A stretch of DNA of 64,000 bases, taken from NCBI RefSeq assembly GCF_004168585.1, contig NZ_PGVH01000002.1:124001-188000 (forward strand), in the 5' to 3' direction. The first letter of the stretch is position 1. The number at the start of each line of letters is the position of its first letter. Below the pieces are notes generated by a model. The model saw only the letters and a list, made by a program, of their open reading frames with translations. It did no database searches and was not told the origin of the DNA. Below are positions 55,901-64,000 of the stretch, piece after piece. The DNA comes from Shewanella sp. OPT22 (GTDB taxonomy: Bacteria > Pseudomonadota > Gammaproteobacteria > Enterobacterales > Shewanellaceae). Both the position numbers and the translations under genes were made by a program.

Positions 55901-58900
55901 AACCTATCAATTAATACTTTTTGAGTGGGTTTATTAGAACTTGATACGGTTTCAGTGATAAAGTTTACATCACAAGAGTTGCAAATCTCTCTACTTGTCG
56001 CTAAATAGTTTCCATCTGCCATAACCTGCCTAATAGCTTGACCTTGAACATCAAAAAATGATGTTGTAGCTAGTCTATTCGGTCCAGTAGTTGTTTTTGA
56101 AAATATCCTTCCGGAGATTGTTCCTGTACCTGACTGTCCATTATAGAGATACGTTTCTGTATCTCCATTATGATTGGTCTTGTTTGCTAAGTATTGGCCT
56201 CGACTATCGTAAGCCATATAGCTTCTACGATAATCTTTTTGACCTTGCTCATTTTTAACAGCTGAAACACTTTGGGCTACCTTGTTACCAAACAAGTCAT
56301 AAAAGTAGGCGGTGTTTAGCCCATTAATCGAAGACTCACGCAACATCCCATTATCATAATAACTAAATCGACTGACACGGGTTTGAGAGCTTGTTTGATT
56401 ATTTTCAGTATTTTTATAACGTTTTTTCGTCACAGATGTTTGATACAAACGTCCGAATTGTTTGGCGTCAGGTGTAGAGCCGGACTGTGGAGCAACCTGA
56501 TTTGTATGCGCCAATGAACTTGATAAAGTATTCATTGAGTCAATTACAGCATAGGCTGAACTGTTGTAGCTATTGATAGTATCCGTCTTATGAATTAAAT
56601 CGCCGCCTGCATCTTTAATCGAAATACTGTTACTTGTTAAATTACCCCAATTATCATAATTATTGGTTGTTAATGTTTCACTGACTTTTTTGTGATTTGC
56701 AGGCGTTTCACCATCGCTCGATAGATCAACAGAGAAAGTCTTTTCTGTCGTGCTTTTTAGAAAAACTTGAACTCCACCTTGAGCAGATACTTTTTCTTCA
56801 TACTGGTTAACGGCTTCACTCAGAATAAGATCTTGATAACTCTTAATGGTAGAAGATGGCATCCCAGTAAAAGGATATAATTGATGATACTTAGTTGTTG
56901 TAATAACACTCGATTGCGGGTCAACTGTTTGTAGTGTTTCAAACCCTAAGAATCCATGCCCTTTTTTATGTGCCAAAGGACCACCATATCGATATTGCAC
57001 TAAGGTAGGAGCATCATCGGCATTATTACTTGATTGTGATGCAGCTTCAGTGACAACATAATATCCAGCAAAAGGTGTTAAGTAATCACTAAAATCAGTA
57101 TCACTTCTTGCAGGCTTCTGGCTAGAGTCCATATCGAGAAGCGACATACCACTGTTCAAAGGCGCATAGGCTAAAGTTGTTTCTACACCGAAGCCATTAG
57201 TGATCTTGGTCAATAAATGCTCTTTTATGTAAGGACGAGTCGCTTTTCTTACTTGCCATTTCCCGCTATCAGAAGACGCAGTTAAGAGGTCTAATTTAGT
57301 GTCACCGTCAACATCCGCCAAACGCAGAGCCGTTTTGTTAATATCAACATTTCCAAGGCTCAAATACCCACGGTCAATTAAATTAAGACTGTCTGGTGTA
57401 TTACTCGGTGCAGACATTATAATTCTATAACTTGCAGAATCCGTTGCACCAAGAATGTCAGCTCTACCGTCTGCATCAAGGTCAACAAATTGATGCCTAT
57501 TAAAAATGTGTTCGTCTTTAGCGTTTATTCCTGTTATGACTTTGGGAAATTGGAAACGACCATCACCGTATGATAATCGATAGTTCCAAACTTCTGAGCT
57601 GGTAAACAAGATATCCGTTAGGCCATCTCCATTTAAGTCAGCAAGGCGCATATTAGGTAATGAGCTACCTAAATAGCTTTTTGCAGTATAAGTAACATCC
57701 CCGTTATTAACAGAAGCTATGTAGGCATAAGTTCGTCTCTCAGTACTAACTATTGGCGCGCAAGGATTGCCAGGTCCATTGATAAAATTGTCATCACCTG
57801 CAATAAACCTTTTATCGCAACCTGGAGGATCATCATAAGTGGTCTTAGTTACCTTCATGATGATATCGGTCAGTCCATCCCCGTTAATATCGACCATTGC
57901 AGAATTCTTGAGATTTACAGAATTATTAACAGTTCGAGGTTCAAAAGGTAAATCGATTGAACCTGAAAAACCATCCGTGTATACAAGATTAATATTTTTA
58001 GCAGCTGAAAAACTTCCACCAAGATTTTTATAATATTTTAATGACCCGCTCTTAAATACAATATCTTGAAGACCATCACCATCAACATCAGCTACAACTG
58101 CATTTTTATACCCTGTCGCAGCCCGACTCAAAGACTTGTAGGTAAAATCATGATTAACAGTGTGTGTTTCACAAAACCTATTTTCAACGGTGTAACTTTG
58201 AATTTTATTGTCTTGAGTATTCAGATCTTCACAGTATTGCTGCTCTGAGGAACTAGGATCAGATGTCAAAATATGCCAATTACCGCTTTTAATTGGAACT
58301 AACAGCTCTTGCTTACCATCACCGTCATAATCTATAACACGTACGTATTCTTTTTCACCGAGCGATGAATTTGTAATAACTTTATTTGTACCCGTAATAT
58401 TCGTTACTTTAATGGTTCTTGGTACACCTACATCATCGAGCAATCCACGCTCTAATTTGGTATTGCCCTTTAGCTGAGTTTGTGGTGCAGTTATTGTTTG
58501 AGTGGTTACTTCCCAGTCAGATGTATATACATTCCATTTTCCGCTTTTGGGATAAACAATATCGGCAAAACCATCACCATTAAAGTCGAATACTTGAGTA
58601 TAATGTCTGTCAGAATTGCTATTTGCAGTTAGAAAGCTATCTGTGCTGAAGGGTTGAAAATTAGCAACGTCATTGTTTATTTTACAGAATTCAGTACCAT
58701 CATTATCTTCTGCACTGCAATAAGGGGTGTCATAACAAACAACTTGTTTCTGTTCTGGTCGAAACTCGCAAAGTTGATAAGTTGTAGTACCAAATTTTCT
58801 TTCTGGATATTGATATTCAAATGTTGTTGCTGGTAAACATTGACGAGGTTCATTATCATCAATATCAAAACATTCTTGGATTCCTTTCACATAGTTACGA

Positions 58901-60300
58901 TCTTCTACAACTTCACTACTTCTTTCCCATGAAAGTGTGTAATATCGAAAAATATCAGAATCTTGATAGACTCTTATGTAATCCAAGTACTTGTTACCAA
59001 ATATTTTTCCGCCGTTGGAATAACCGGAAAATGAACGCTTAGAGTTGTTCTTATAACCAAAAACGACTCTATTATAATTCGATTGATTTGTTTCAGTATT
59101 ACCACCATAAGATATTTCACTTAAGTAGTGACTGCCAACTTCAGTATTTTTGTCATAATCATATTGAATATAATTACCTTTATGATCCACAATAGCTTTT
59201 AAAGCCCATACCTTTGCAGCGGTTCTATTTTCGAAGCCCCCTCTTTCAACAAAAGCATCATCAGAGCCTGAAAAGTCTGGTGCTGCACCATAATAATGAG
59301 TTTCATTCGCCTTGGTTGTTACGGAGAAATACCTAGGTCCAGAAAAACCAGTAGCAGTATGCGACTCTATTACTGAAAAGCTATCAATATCGGTATGATA
59401 TTTAGTTGTGGAGTTTGCATTTTGTTTTAATCTTTGGCCGTTCAAACAAAAGGCATCGGATTCGTCAAATTGAACTCCCTTGATATAACCATCATGTGCA
59501 ATACTTCTAGGGCATCGAGTGATAGCACTCATTCCAGAAATATTCCACCCCATTCCCATAACGCCTTCACTAGACATACTGTTATATGAAAGAGCTATTT
59601 GAGGAGCTACACCAGCAGTTCCAGGTGGAACAGTAATTGGAATGCTATATGAAGATGAGCCTTGTTCAGTAACTTTAAACTCACCAGCTGAAAGGCCAAT
59701 TACAGTACCTTCGTATAACACGCTATTAAGCTTGTCGAGCGATAATAATTTTCCACTTCGACTGCTGAGGTAAGTTGTATCACCGACTCGAATATCAGTA
59801 ATACCGTCATTATTAATATCTTGATAACTTAAATTACTACCTCGTGACAGGTCAATTCCATTCAATGCAATACTATAAGCATTAAGCTGTGCCGTCCCTG
59901 ATAAATTTGAAACAGTAAAACTTGTTCTAGAAGAGTGACCACTCCTGACAATTAAATCCAAAACACCATCACCATCGATATCTTGATATTCAAGCTCAAT
60001 ATCAGTTGCAAGAGTTAAAGAAAGTTGCACAAACTGATTTTGTGTCAATGGTTGCATTACCCATTTACCATTTTGGTAAGTTAATCGAAAGACACCGTTT
60101 TTCGGGGTAATACTTAAAGGAATAGCGATTTCTGATGCAATCAGCAAGAATTTAGGAGGTATTCGTAAAACGATATCTCCATTTTCATCATAATAAACAT
60201 CATAATTTTGATATTCTTGCCCTTGGCTTGAATGTGAAAACGGTGAAAATAAAAAAAGAGCAGAAATAAAAGAGAGTACAACAATCCATTGTTTTAACAT
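52894..60300 (-). CDS. Giant SpvB / FG-GAP / RHS-repeat protein
   Basis: 2468 residues. A signal peptide (residues 4-24) is followed by an SpvB/TcaC-like domain (SITVPPGTAGVAPQIALSYNS-type block near residue 220), FG-GAP/VCBS-like repeats with calcium-type DxDGDG loops (about 560-1020), and many YD repeats (about 1350-2080). The RHS core follows, with RYLGHE-like GYTGHEMLPSLD, GRIYDPNLARFLQADP and YVLNNPLTYTDPSGY near residue 2150. After the DPSGY autoproteolysis-type motif come about 320 residues: a Gly-rich hydrophobic block, GGKFANGALTAAFSRL, then an unassigned tip ending with three cysteines. The shell should enclose the C-terminal tip. The target and toxicity of the tip are unknown. Confidence 0.9.
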   Translation of the reverse strand: MLKQWIVVLSFISALFLFSPFSHSSQGQEYQNYDVYYDENGDIVLRIPPKFLLIASEIAIPLSITPKNGVFRLTYQNGKWVMQPLTQNQFVQLSLTLATDIELEYQDIDGDGVLDLIVRSGHSSRTSFTVSNLSGTAQLNAYSIALNGIDLSRGSNLSYQDINNDGITDIRVGDTTYLSSRSGKLLSLDKLNSVLYEGTVIGLSAGEFKVTEQGSSSYSIPITVPPGTAGVAPQIALSYNSMSSEGVMGMGWNISGMSAITRCPRSIAHDGYIKGVQFDESDAFCLNGQRLKQNANSTTKYHTDIDSFSVIESHTATGFSGPRYFSVTTKANETHYYGAAPDFSGSDDAFVERGGFENRTAAKVWALKAIVDHKGNYIQYDYDKNTEVGSHYLSEISYGGNTETNQSNYNRVVFGYKNNSKRSFSGYSNGGKIFGNKYLDYIRVYQDSDIFRYYTLSWERSSEVVEDRNYVKGIQECFDIDDNEPRQCLPATTFEYQYPERKFGTTTYQLCEFRPEQKQVVCYDTPYCSAEDNDGTEFCKINNDVANFQPFSTDSFLTANSNSDRHYTQVFDFNGDGFADIVYPKSGKWNVYTSDWEVTTQTITAPQTQLKGNTKLERGLLDDVGVPRTIKVTNITGTNKVITNSSLGEKEYVRVIDYDGDGKQELLVPIKSGNWHILTSDPSSSEQQYCEDLNTQDNKIQSYTVENRFCETHTVNHDFTYKSLSRAATGYKNAVVADVDGDGLQDIVFKSGSLKYYKNLGGSFSAAKNINLVYTDGFSGSIDLPFEPRTVNNSVNLKNSAMVDINGDGLTDIIMKVTKTTYDDPPGCDKRFIAGDDNFINGPGNPCAPIVSTERRTYAYIASVNNGDVTYTAKSYLGSSLPNMRLADLNGDGLTDILFTSSEVWNYRLSYGDGRFQFPKVITGINAKDEHIFNRHQFVDLDADGRADILGATDSASYRIIMSAPSNTPDSLNLIDRGYLSLGNVDINKTALRLADVDGDTKLDLLTASSDSGKWQVRKATRPYIKEHLLTKITNGFGVETTLAYAPLNSGMSLLDMDSSQKPARSDTDFSDYLTPFAGYYVVTEAASQSSNNADDAPTLVQYRYGGPLAHKKGHGFLGFETLQTVDPQSSVITTTKYHQLYPFTGMPSSTIKSYQDLILSEAVNQYEEKVSAQGGVQVFLKSTTEKTFSVDLSSDGETPANHKKVSETLTTNNYDNWGNLTSNSISIKDAGGDLIHKTDTINSYNSSAYAVIDSMNTLSSSLAHTNQVAPQSGSTPDAKQFGRLYQTSVTKKRYKNTENNQTSSQTRVSRFSYYDNGMLRESSINGLNTAYFYDLFGNKVAQSVSAVKNEQGQKDYRRSYMAYDSRGQYLANKTNHNGDTETYLYNGQSGTGTISGRIFSKTTTGPNRLATTSFFDVQGQAIRQVMADGNYLATSREICNSCDVNFITETVSSSNKPTQKVLIDRFGRQRQQRSQSFSAEIKVDTTYDNLGRVLSVSAPYSGSSPVAATQRVYDKLGRVYREISPSESGTTSVSTIIDGLITTIIDEKELEYKDTYSADGKLITRTDPENQTINYYYDAFGNSRKVVTKALNHAGVAKEQTISTYYDDYGRKTQTNDPDKGLWTYKYNGFGELIKQTDARQQSIYMSYDSMGRMVSRKDNTNLSCWAYGNNASLYNRGKPLSIKQWSNQSSCSTTAGTEYTEHYFYDDYGRPNRTDFVLNGSSYSTKIEYNSLGQISRQHYPSNNGTFYVDYHYNSNHFLSSQRDSSGRILRNINAMDVFGNITDQNFANGTQEIKQFDEKTGRIDTIDLKRSGSFIHQLSYGQFDEKGNVTSRTHSYFNAGTLRLGFNESFEYDDLNRLAVRRLDIGKGALTPYGSDGYVERYSYDGFGNIKSRQYDGVSHKHADYNYVNSGSVNRLDSAVVDGKSYSKFHYDDNGNTTSDGSRTFTYNGFDKANRISQGSAYTEYQYNHNRSVFNRVDYRQDENIWKRYVTHYIGGIYQNERRFNDSVLENTKHKYIVGNIIVERNQSSITGDSENVQYQHSDHQGSVLSITSQNGSVLEQYFYTAFGKPMKLQGESLVQARLPMLRGYTGHEMLPSLDIIQMGGRIYDPNLARFLQADPNIQAPKNLQNYNRYSYVLNNPLTYTDPSGYFFKKLFKFIKKYWRTILAVVVSIYLPGAITALTGVTNTIALGAMTGFVAGGIATGSLRGALVGAFTGAMFGSLHYMNKGPLKILAHGTAGGISNVLNGGKFGHGFLTAGLTQALGKIKGIFKDIPKGFERVKNAIKSAIIGGTLSKLTGGKFANGALTAAFSRLLNDDLRGRSAWNPLKRIRQKHASTMEPRYDKAGNVELDQNGDIVFQSQEGILDEKVYGEMGAVTLQCQAMQKCTGELVQQSPMITNIDKPHFDLAKTSIDTVKLIGNGWFIQRAPLIGFAAYGAEKYINVAFSCGASSTVIMKCDGQIKRW

Positions 60301-60653
60301 GTTTTATAGCGCCAAATTAACATTTTTACAACATGCTACACTATGCAACAAACAAATTGAATACTAATTAGTCGATTAGTTTAATATAAGAACACTCTAA
60401 AACTTCTTTTGAATTGGCAAAAATCGAAGCACGGAAAGAGAAGTTTAGTAAGCTAAATGACCGATGTAATAAAGGGAGTGCCAATTTAAAGCTAAATTGG
60501 CTATTTCTTTTTTTGTTCTTTGAAATAAAGAGTTTTTGTGTAGCTTAATTTTTATGTTGTTCAACTACACTTCACATTCCCTTCCTTGAACGAACAAGAA
60601 CCCTACTACAGCAAATCAAAATCGTTAATTTGCAACACCCTCTTAATCCAAGA
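60301..60653. other. 350-base gap upstream of the giant RHS gene
   Basis: Contains the promoter side of the minus-strand RHS gene; a TTGTTG / TAAAAA pair with 17-base spacing near 60320-60350 is only weak support. At 60480-60501 GCCAATTTA and TAAATTGGC form a perfect nine-bp hairpin followed by a T-rich run on the plus strand, terminator-like, although no plus-strand gene precedes it. A frame through this area is partly open but has no start or recognised product. Confidence 0.45.
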
Positions 60654-60989
60654 CTAATGAATCACAATGTGTTTCAAGTCTTCAACATTTCCGAATAAAG
60701 AGCATTTGTTTGCACCACCTAGCCAAACTTCTTTATTAGCTGTGTAAGCCGTCAAAGCTATGCTTAACATCATTTTCCCTGTTTCAGTTGAACCATCAAA
60801 AACATAGTTATAACCAGTATTAATTTGACAATCAGGTGTAGCAGTCGGTTTGGTGCTTATTGTCAAAAACACTTTAGTCCCATAACTTGGTCCCACAAGA
60901 ATTCTAGTTATTTTCGTATTGGGTGTATCGCTAGCCATTGCACCAGTTTGAATAAATATAACAAAAAACAATAAAATGATTTTTCTCAT
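60654..60989 (-). CDS. Small secreted cysteine-containing protein
   Basis: 111 residues from the ATG at 60989 (GGAAC upstream), signal peptide ending near GAMA-S. The mature chain follows the same layout as the copies at 49.5-50.2 kb: a first strand (KITRILVGPSYGTKVFLTI), Cys (PDCQINTGY), helix (GKMMLSIALTAYTANKEV), Cys (NKCSLF) and a last strand (DLKHIVIH). No known function. Confidence 0.68.
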   Translation of the reverse strand: MRKIILLFFVIFIQTGAMASDTPNTKITRILVGPSYGTKVFLTISTKPTATPDCQINTGYNYVFDGSTETGKMMLSIALTAYTANKEVWLGGANKCSLFGNVEDLKHIVIH

Positions 60990-61181
60990 AACATTTTGTT
61001 CCATATTGTTTTTTAAGCACCCCATTATTTGACATTTTTTATCAACTTCGGATTACTTCATAACTTACTTATGCCGAAAATTAAGAATAGTAACTTTAAA
61101 CTGAAACACTCAAAATCTCGCCTTGTTCGATGATTTTACTTTCAAAATCTGTAACTTATTGACATCAGATAGTAATTTAAA

Positions 61182-61505
61182 TTATTTATCAGAAACGACG
61201 TAAATGACTTCACATGCTCCAGAGTTAGTAGCCCTAATCCATAATGAGTGCTCTGACATTTGAGAAGCTAATAATAATGCATATATGTTTTGAAAATTCT
61301 CATGCGTTTTTCTCAATGAAATATAATTATTTGAACCAGCATTACATGACAACTTAGATTCATCCCCTGAAGTGCCGATACTTATGTCACCACTTGAACT
61401 TAGAACTAATCGAGTTACTTTAACTGGACTGCATGAGTTGCCGTCACAGTTCCCAAAAACAAATGTAGAAAATAATGTAAGAATGACAAAATACAAACAT
61501 TTCAT
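61182..61505 (-). CDS. Small secreted cysteine-containing protein
   Basis: 107 residues from the ATG at 61505 (AAGGA seven bases upstream), signal peptide ending near TFVFG-N. An extra cysteine pair after the signal (GNCDGNSCSPV), then the family layout: KVTRLVLSSSGDISIG, Cys (KLSCNAG), helix (IYALLLASQMSEHSLWI), Cys (SGACEVIYVV). Between the two RHS systems, it could be a cargo, a coat factor or an accessory to RHS export. Confidence 0.68.
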   Translation of the reverse strand: MKCLYFVILTLFSTFVFGNCDGNSCSPVKVTRLVLSSSGDISIGTSGDESKLSCNAGSNNYISLRKTHENFQNIYALLLASQMSEHSLWIRATNSGACEVIYVVSDK

Positions 61506-61682
61506 TTTAAATCCTTTTTTGAAGGTTAACAGTAGTGTTTTAGTCGAATTGTAACATGGCTGCAACGATTAAATTAAGACGCCTATATTTTACTGTATTG
61601 AAGCAGTAAGCATAAAATTGGGTTAGCTCATTCAAACATATGCACTACTTTCAATTCTCAGAACTTAAAAACAGGAAATGAA

Positions 61683-61708
61683 AAAGCCTCTTAGGAGAAA
61701 GAGGCTTT
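61683..61708 (-). terminator. Terminator of the second RHS/immunity unit
   Basis: Ten-bp perfect stem AAAGCCTCTT / AAGAGGCTTT with a six-base loop and a T run on the minus strand, just after the immunity gene stop. Confidence 0.88.
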
Positions 61709-61716
61709 ATAAGTTT

Positions 61717-62220
61717 TTAAGATGGGTGTCTTGTTAAATTGTTACTCTCAAAGCAAAGCAATTGGTCGTTTTCATAAAGCACTTTAACCAAAGCAAGTTC
61801 TCCTAAATTTAATTGTTCAAGTGCATTATATTTAGCTTCCGTATTGAAGAAATCAACTTCACTTAATACGTCATGGAAGCCTGAACTCATCAATTCATAA
61901 ACTTCTCTAAAAGAATATTTGCTAAAAAGCACAACATTATCAAATTCACCTCCCTCGCAATTAATGATACTTGAAACATGAATTGTACGTACTTTTGCTA
62001 GCCCAAAAGATTTCATCTTAGTTGAATCATTAAGGCAAACTAAATAATCATTCTTGTATTCACTAAAGTATTCACCTGGAAGTGTTTTAAATTTTCGATT
62101 CCAAATACCATAGTAAATATTAACTTTATTATTTGTGACCCACGCAGCATTTTGCGAATACAAATAACAATTATGGTTATGATACTTAACTACTAACTCG
62201 TCTACTGTAATTTTTTTCAT
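61717..62220 (-). CDS. Putative immunity protein for the HNH-like RHS tip
   Basis: 167 residues from the ATG at 62220, one base after the RHS stop. An upstream ATG at 62262 has a GGAA site and would overlap the RHS gene by 41 bases. The protein is acidic and mixed alpha/beta, with NCEGGEFDNVVLFSKYSF and FNTEAKYNALEQLNL. No signal peptide, so cytosolic, as expected for protection against a nuclease. No family recognised; immunity is inferred only from the coupled position. Confidence 0.65.
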   Translation of the reverse strand: MKKITVDELVVKYHNHNCYLYSQNAAWVTNNKVNIYYGIWNRKFKTLPGEYFSEYKNDYLVCLNDSTKMKSFGLAKVRTIHVSSIINCEGGEFDNVVLFSKYSFREVYELMSSGFHDVLSEVDFFNTEAKYNALEQLNLGELALVKVLYENDQLLCFESNNLTRHPS

Positions 62221-62221
62221 A

Positions 62222-64000
62222 TTAATAAATAAAGTGTTGACTTGTGTTTTGAAATTGTCCATTTACAACTGTTCCAGTATTGTAATGTGGGCCAATATTC
62301 TGAAAGTTACCTGTTCCATAAAACCCACCTCGAACGTCATGCCTTATAAAAACATCTCTGAACCCTCCTTGCCCATTACTTAGTCTATATATTTCAACAG
62401 TACCTGGTTCAAGTCTACCAGCACGATTAATATTAGGCTGAACACTAGTTGGCTGCATATTTTTGGGTATATTTAAACTTCTTTTAGCAGCACGATGAGC
62501 GGCACCATGGCCACCTCCAAGAGGAGTTTCACTGATTGGAGGAGCACCTTTTAGAGTTCTTAAATGTGTTTCAAGAGTTCTTAACTGATTGACCGTTCGA
62601 TTAACACCTGGTCTACGTGCTACGCTAAAATTAGGATCTAACTCTCTAATCTGATTATATACTTTATTATATCTTGCATTAACTACACCTTGCAGTTGAC
62701 TATTCCCAATAGGAGCTCTTCTAGCACCTTTTCCTGCTGTTAAGGAATGTTGAGAAGTTGCAAAACCATCGTCTGCGAAAAGCTCAGGTTCTGAGTAATT
62801 GCTAATATCTTCTAAAGGTACATTAGAGTGAGATTTCGGATTTCTTGGTACTGAATCAGTTTGGTTGCTCTTGACTCCCTCAACATCAGTCCCTTTCCCA
62901 GCGGAATTCCCTGACTTACTTAATTCATTCGCTCCAGTGTAAACACTATAAACAGCCATGACTGCCGAAAACACAGCAAACGGATTACCATCGCCATATT
63001 TAAATGACTGAACTGCACTATATATAGCTTCAACTGCCGAATAAATAGTATAAATAAAATAGGCAACTTGAAGTGCCTGAATTGTCGTATTTGCGACAAC
63101 AAGAGCAGCAATAAAGTTTGCAATAATTGCTACAGGATTATATCCACTAGGGTCAACAGCATTTAACGGGTTATTTCTTACGTAACTGTATCGGTTATAT
63201 GTTTGTAAATCAGTTCCATCAGCAACAATTGGGTCAACTGAAAGAAAGCGAGCCAACCTTGGATCATATACACGGCCATTCATATGAATGATACCAAGTT
63301 CGTCTATATGTTCATGGCCAGTAAAGCCGCGATTAAAATCGTTATGAGCAAATATAGTTGCACGATTCAGTTGCTGAAGCGGATGTGAAATTCCTGTATC
63401 TAATGGTCGACGCTGTCCCCACACATCATAACTATATTCTTTTGTGATATTACCATTTATATCAGTCATGACCGTTACGGAACCTAAATGATCACGATAT
63501 AGATAGTTAAACTCGGTTCGTCTATTGCTTCCATAATAATCTAACTCAACGGCAACACCACCTAAGTGACGTTGAACTAGAGTTGTTATTCCATTGGTTC
63601 TCGTAAATTCGACATTACCAATATAAATTGTCTCTTTATGAGTCGAGTTCGTTGTATCTGTTCTTTTAAACCTAACGCCATCGAAGCCATAATCAAACTC
63701 AGTTTTGGTACTCCCAGCTCGAATTAATGTTGGTTTATCAACTGTATTGTATACCAGCTGATCTCGGCCGCCGCCACTGGTCATGTTACCATTGGCGTCA
63801 TAATTGAAGCTGCCAGCTAAATCACCAGCAGAAATTCGGCTTACTGCATGTGGACGATTGGTTTCATAGTGATATGAACCCACCCCCGTTTTGAAGGTAA
63901 TGTTTCCCAATTCATCATAACGAACTTCTGTTCGGGCAGTTCCTGAGTAGTTTGTTAAATCAACAAAAGTTAAACGATGAAGATTATCGTAATCAAATTC
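62222..64000 (-). CDS. RHS-repeat protein, 5' end outside the window, with HNH/Endo VII-like tip
   Basis: About 592 C-terminal residues; the frame is open to the window edge (DNLHRLTFVDL-type YD repeat at the very end). The RHS core is complete: GFTGHEHIDELGIIHMNGR, YDPRLARFLSVDP, YVRNNPLNAVDPSGY. After DPSGY come two hydrophobic helices, a Ser-rich linker and a tip with AAHRAAKRSLNIPKNMQ, VFIRHDVRGGFYGTG, IGPHYN and terminal SQHFIY. This layout resembles the HNH/endonuclease VII-fold polymorphic toxins (AKR..IP..QP, IxDHxxGHxFG, GPHFN, HYxF), though the central DHSAGH histidine is replaced. A nuclease toxin is the likely call, from memory of the family. Confidence 0.8.
   Translation of the reverse strand, partial: EFDYDNLHRLTFVDLTNYSGTARTEVRYDELGNITFKTGVGSYHYETNRPHAVSRISAGDLAGSFNYDANGNMTSGGGRDQLVYNTVDKPTLIRAGSTKTEFDYGFDGVRFKRTDTTNSTHKETIYIGNVEFTRTNGITTLVQRHLGGVAVELDYYGSNRRTEFNYLYRDHLGSVTVMTDINGNITKEYSYDVWGQRRPLDTGISHPLQQLNRATIFAHNDFNRGFTGHEHIDELGIIHMNGRVYDPRLARFLSVDPIVADGTDLQTYNRYSYVRNNPLNAVDPSGYNPVAIIANFIAALVVANTTIQALQVAYFIYTIYSAVEAIYSAVQSFKYGDGNPFAVFSAVMAVYSVYTGANELSKSGNSAGKGTDVEGVKSNQTDSVPRNPKSHSNVPLEDISNYSEPELFADDGFATSQHSLTAGKGARRAPIGNSQLQGVVNARYNKVYNQIRELDPNFSVARRPGVNRTVNQLRTLETHLRTLKGAPPISETPLGGGHGAAHRAAKRSLNIPKNMQPTSVQPNINRAGRLEPGTVEIYRLSNGQGGFRDVFIRHDVRGGFYGTGNFQNIGPHYNTGTVVNGQFQNTSQHFIY

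Noticed and set aside
58677-58868. Short frames inside the giant RHS gene on both strands
   Set aside because: They are shadows of a continuous 2468-residue frame with recognisable domains.

Overview
The window is AT-rich and has the gene set of a marine gammaproteobacterium, most likely Alteromonadales (Colwellia/Thalassotalea/Pseudoalteromonas/Shewanella-like). The grounds are a complete Rnf operon followed by nth, an acs / DnaQ-like exonuclease / CBS-DUF294 / DUF4212-symporter acetate block, NnrS, a CspA-type cold-shock gene and SpvB/RHS proteins. The genus is inferred. No rRNA, tRNA or CRISPR array was seen.

Layout. (1) 1-8.2 kb: the 3' part of a degenerate GGDEF-EAL protein, rsxABCDGE in overlapping order, nth and gloA. 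(2) 8.2-14 kb: a membrane protein of unknown function, a ChaC-like protein, NnrS, a PilZ protein, a LysE-type exporter and gamma-glutamyltranspeptidase. (3) 14-20.8 kb: a divergent hydroxyproline catabolic locus. It has a FAD oxidase and a trans-3-hydroxyproline dehydratase on the minus strand. On the plus strand are an HPC deaminase, a 4-hydroxyproline epimerase, a ketoglutarate-semialdehyde dehydrogenase and a GntR/FCD regulator. A perfect 12-bp palindrome lies in the divergent promoter region. (4) 20.9-30.9 kb: a KAS-III homologue, cspA, rlmA, and acetate activation and uptake genes. (5) 31-43 kb: an outer-membrane barrel protein, then a tightly packed plus-strand operon of ten genes that looks like an arsenosugar or arsenolipid pathway. 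It holds ArsC, ArsM, a radical SAM enzyme, an MTA phosphorylase, four glycosyltransferase-type proteins, DUF547, and a flavoprotein fused to a membrane polyferredoxin. (6) 43.2-45.3 kb: a USP-type (ubiquitin-specific protease) cysteine protease with an intact Cys/His/Asp triad, plus a small protein. (7) 45.3-48.1 kb: manB and manC.

(8) 48.1-64 kb is an accessory region. It opens with a gene-free stretch of about 1.1 kb holding a 5' remnant of sbcB (exonuclease I) and clustered GGTAACC repeats. Then come small secreted cysteine-containing proteins, a Y1 (REP-type) transposase, a truncated IS3 transposase, and a 2468-residue SpvB/FG-GAP/RHS protein with an overlapping ankyrin-repeat gene. Two more small secreted proteins follow, and finally a second RHS protein (cut by the window end) with an HNH/Endo VII-like tip and an adjacent putative immunity gene.

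The observations most worth pursuing are the arsenic operon with its unusual radical SAM enzyme and flavoprotein-polyferredoxin fusion, the bacterial USP-family deubiquitinase, and the RHS island with its family of small secreted proteins beside an sbcB remnant. All functional calls are from reading the sequence; no database search was run.
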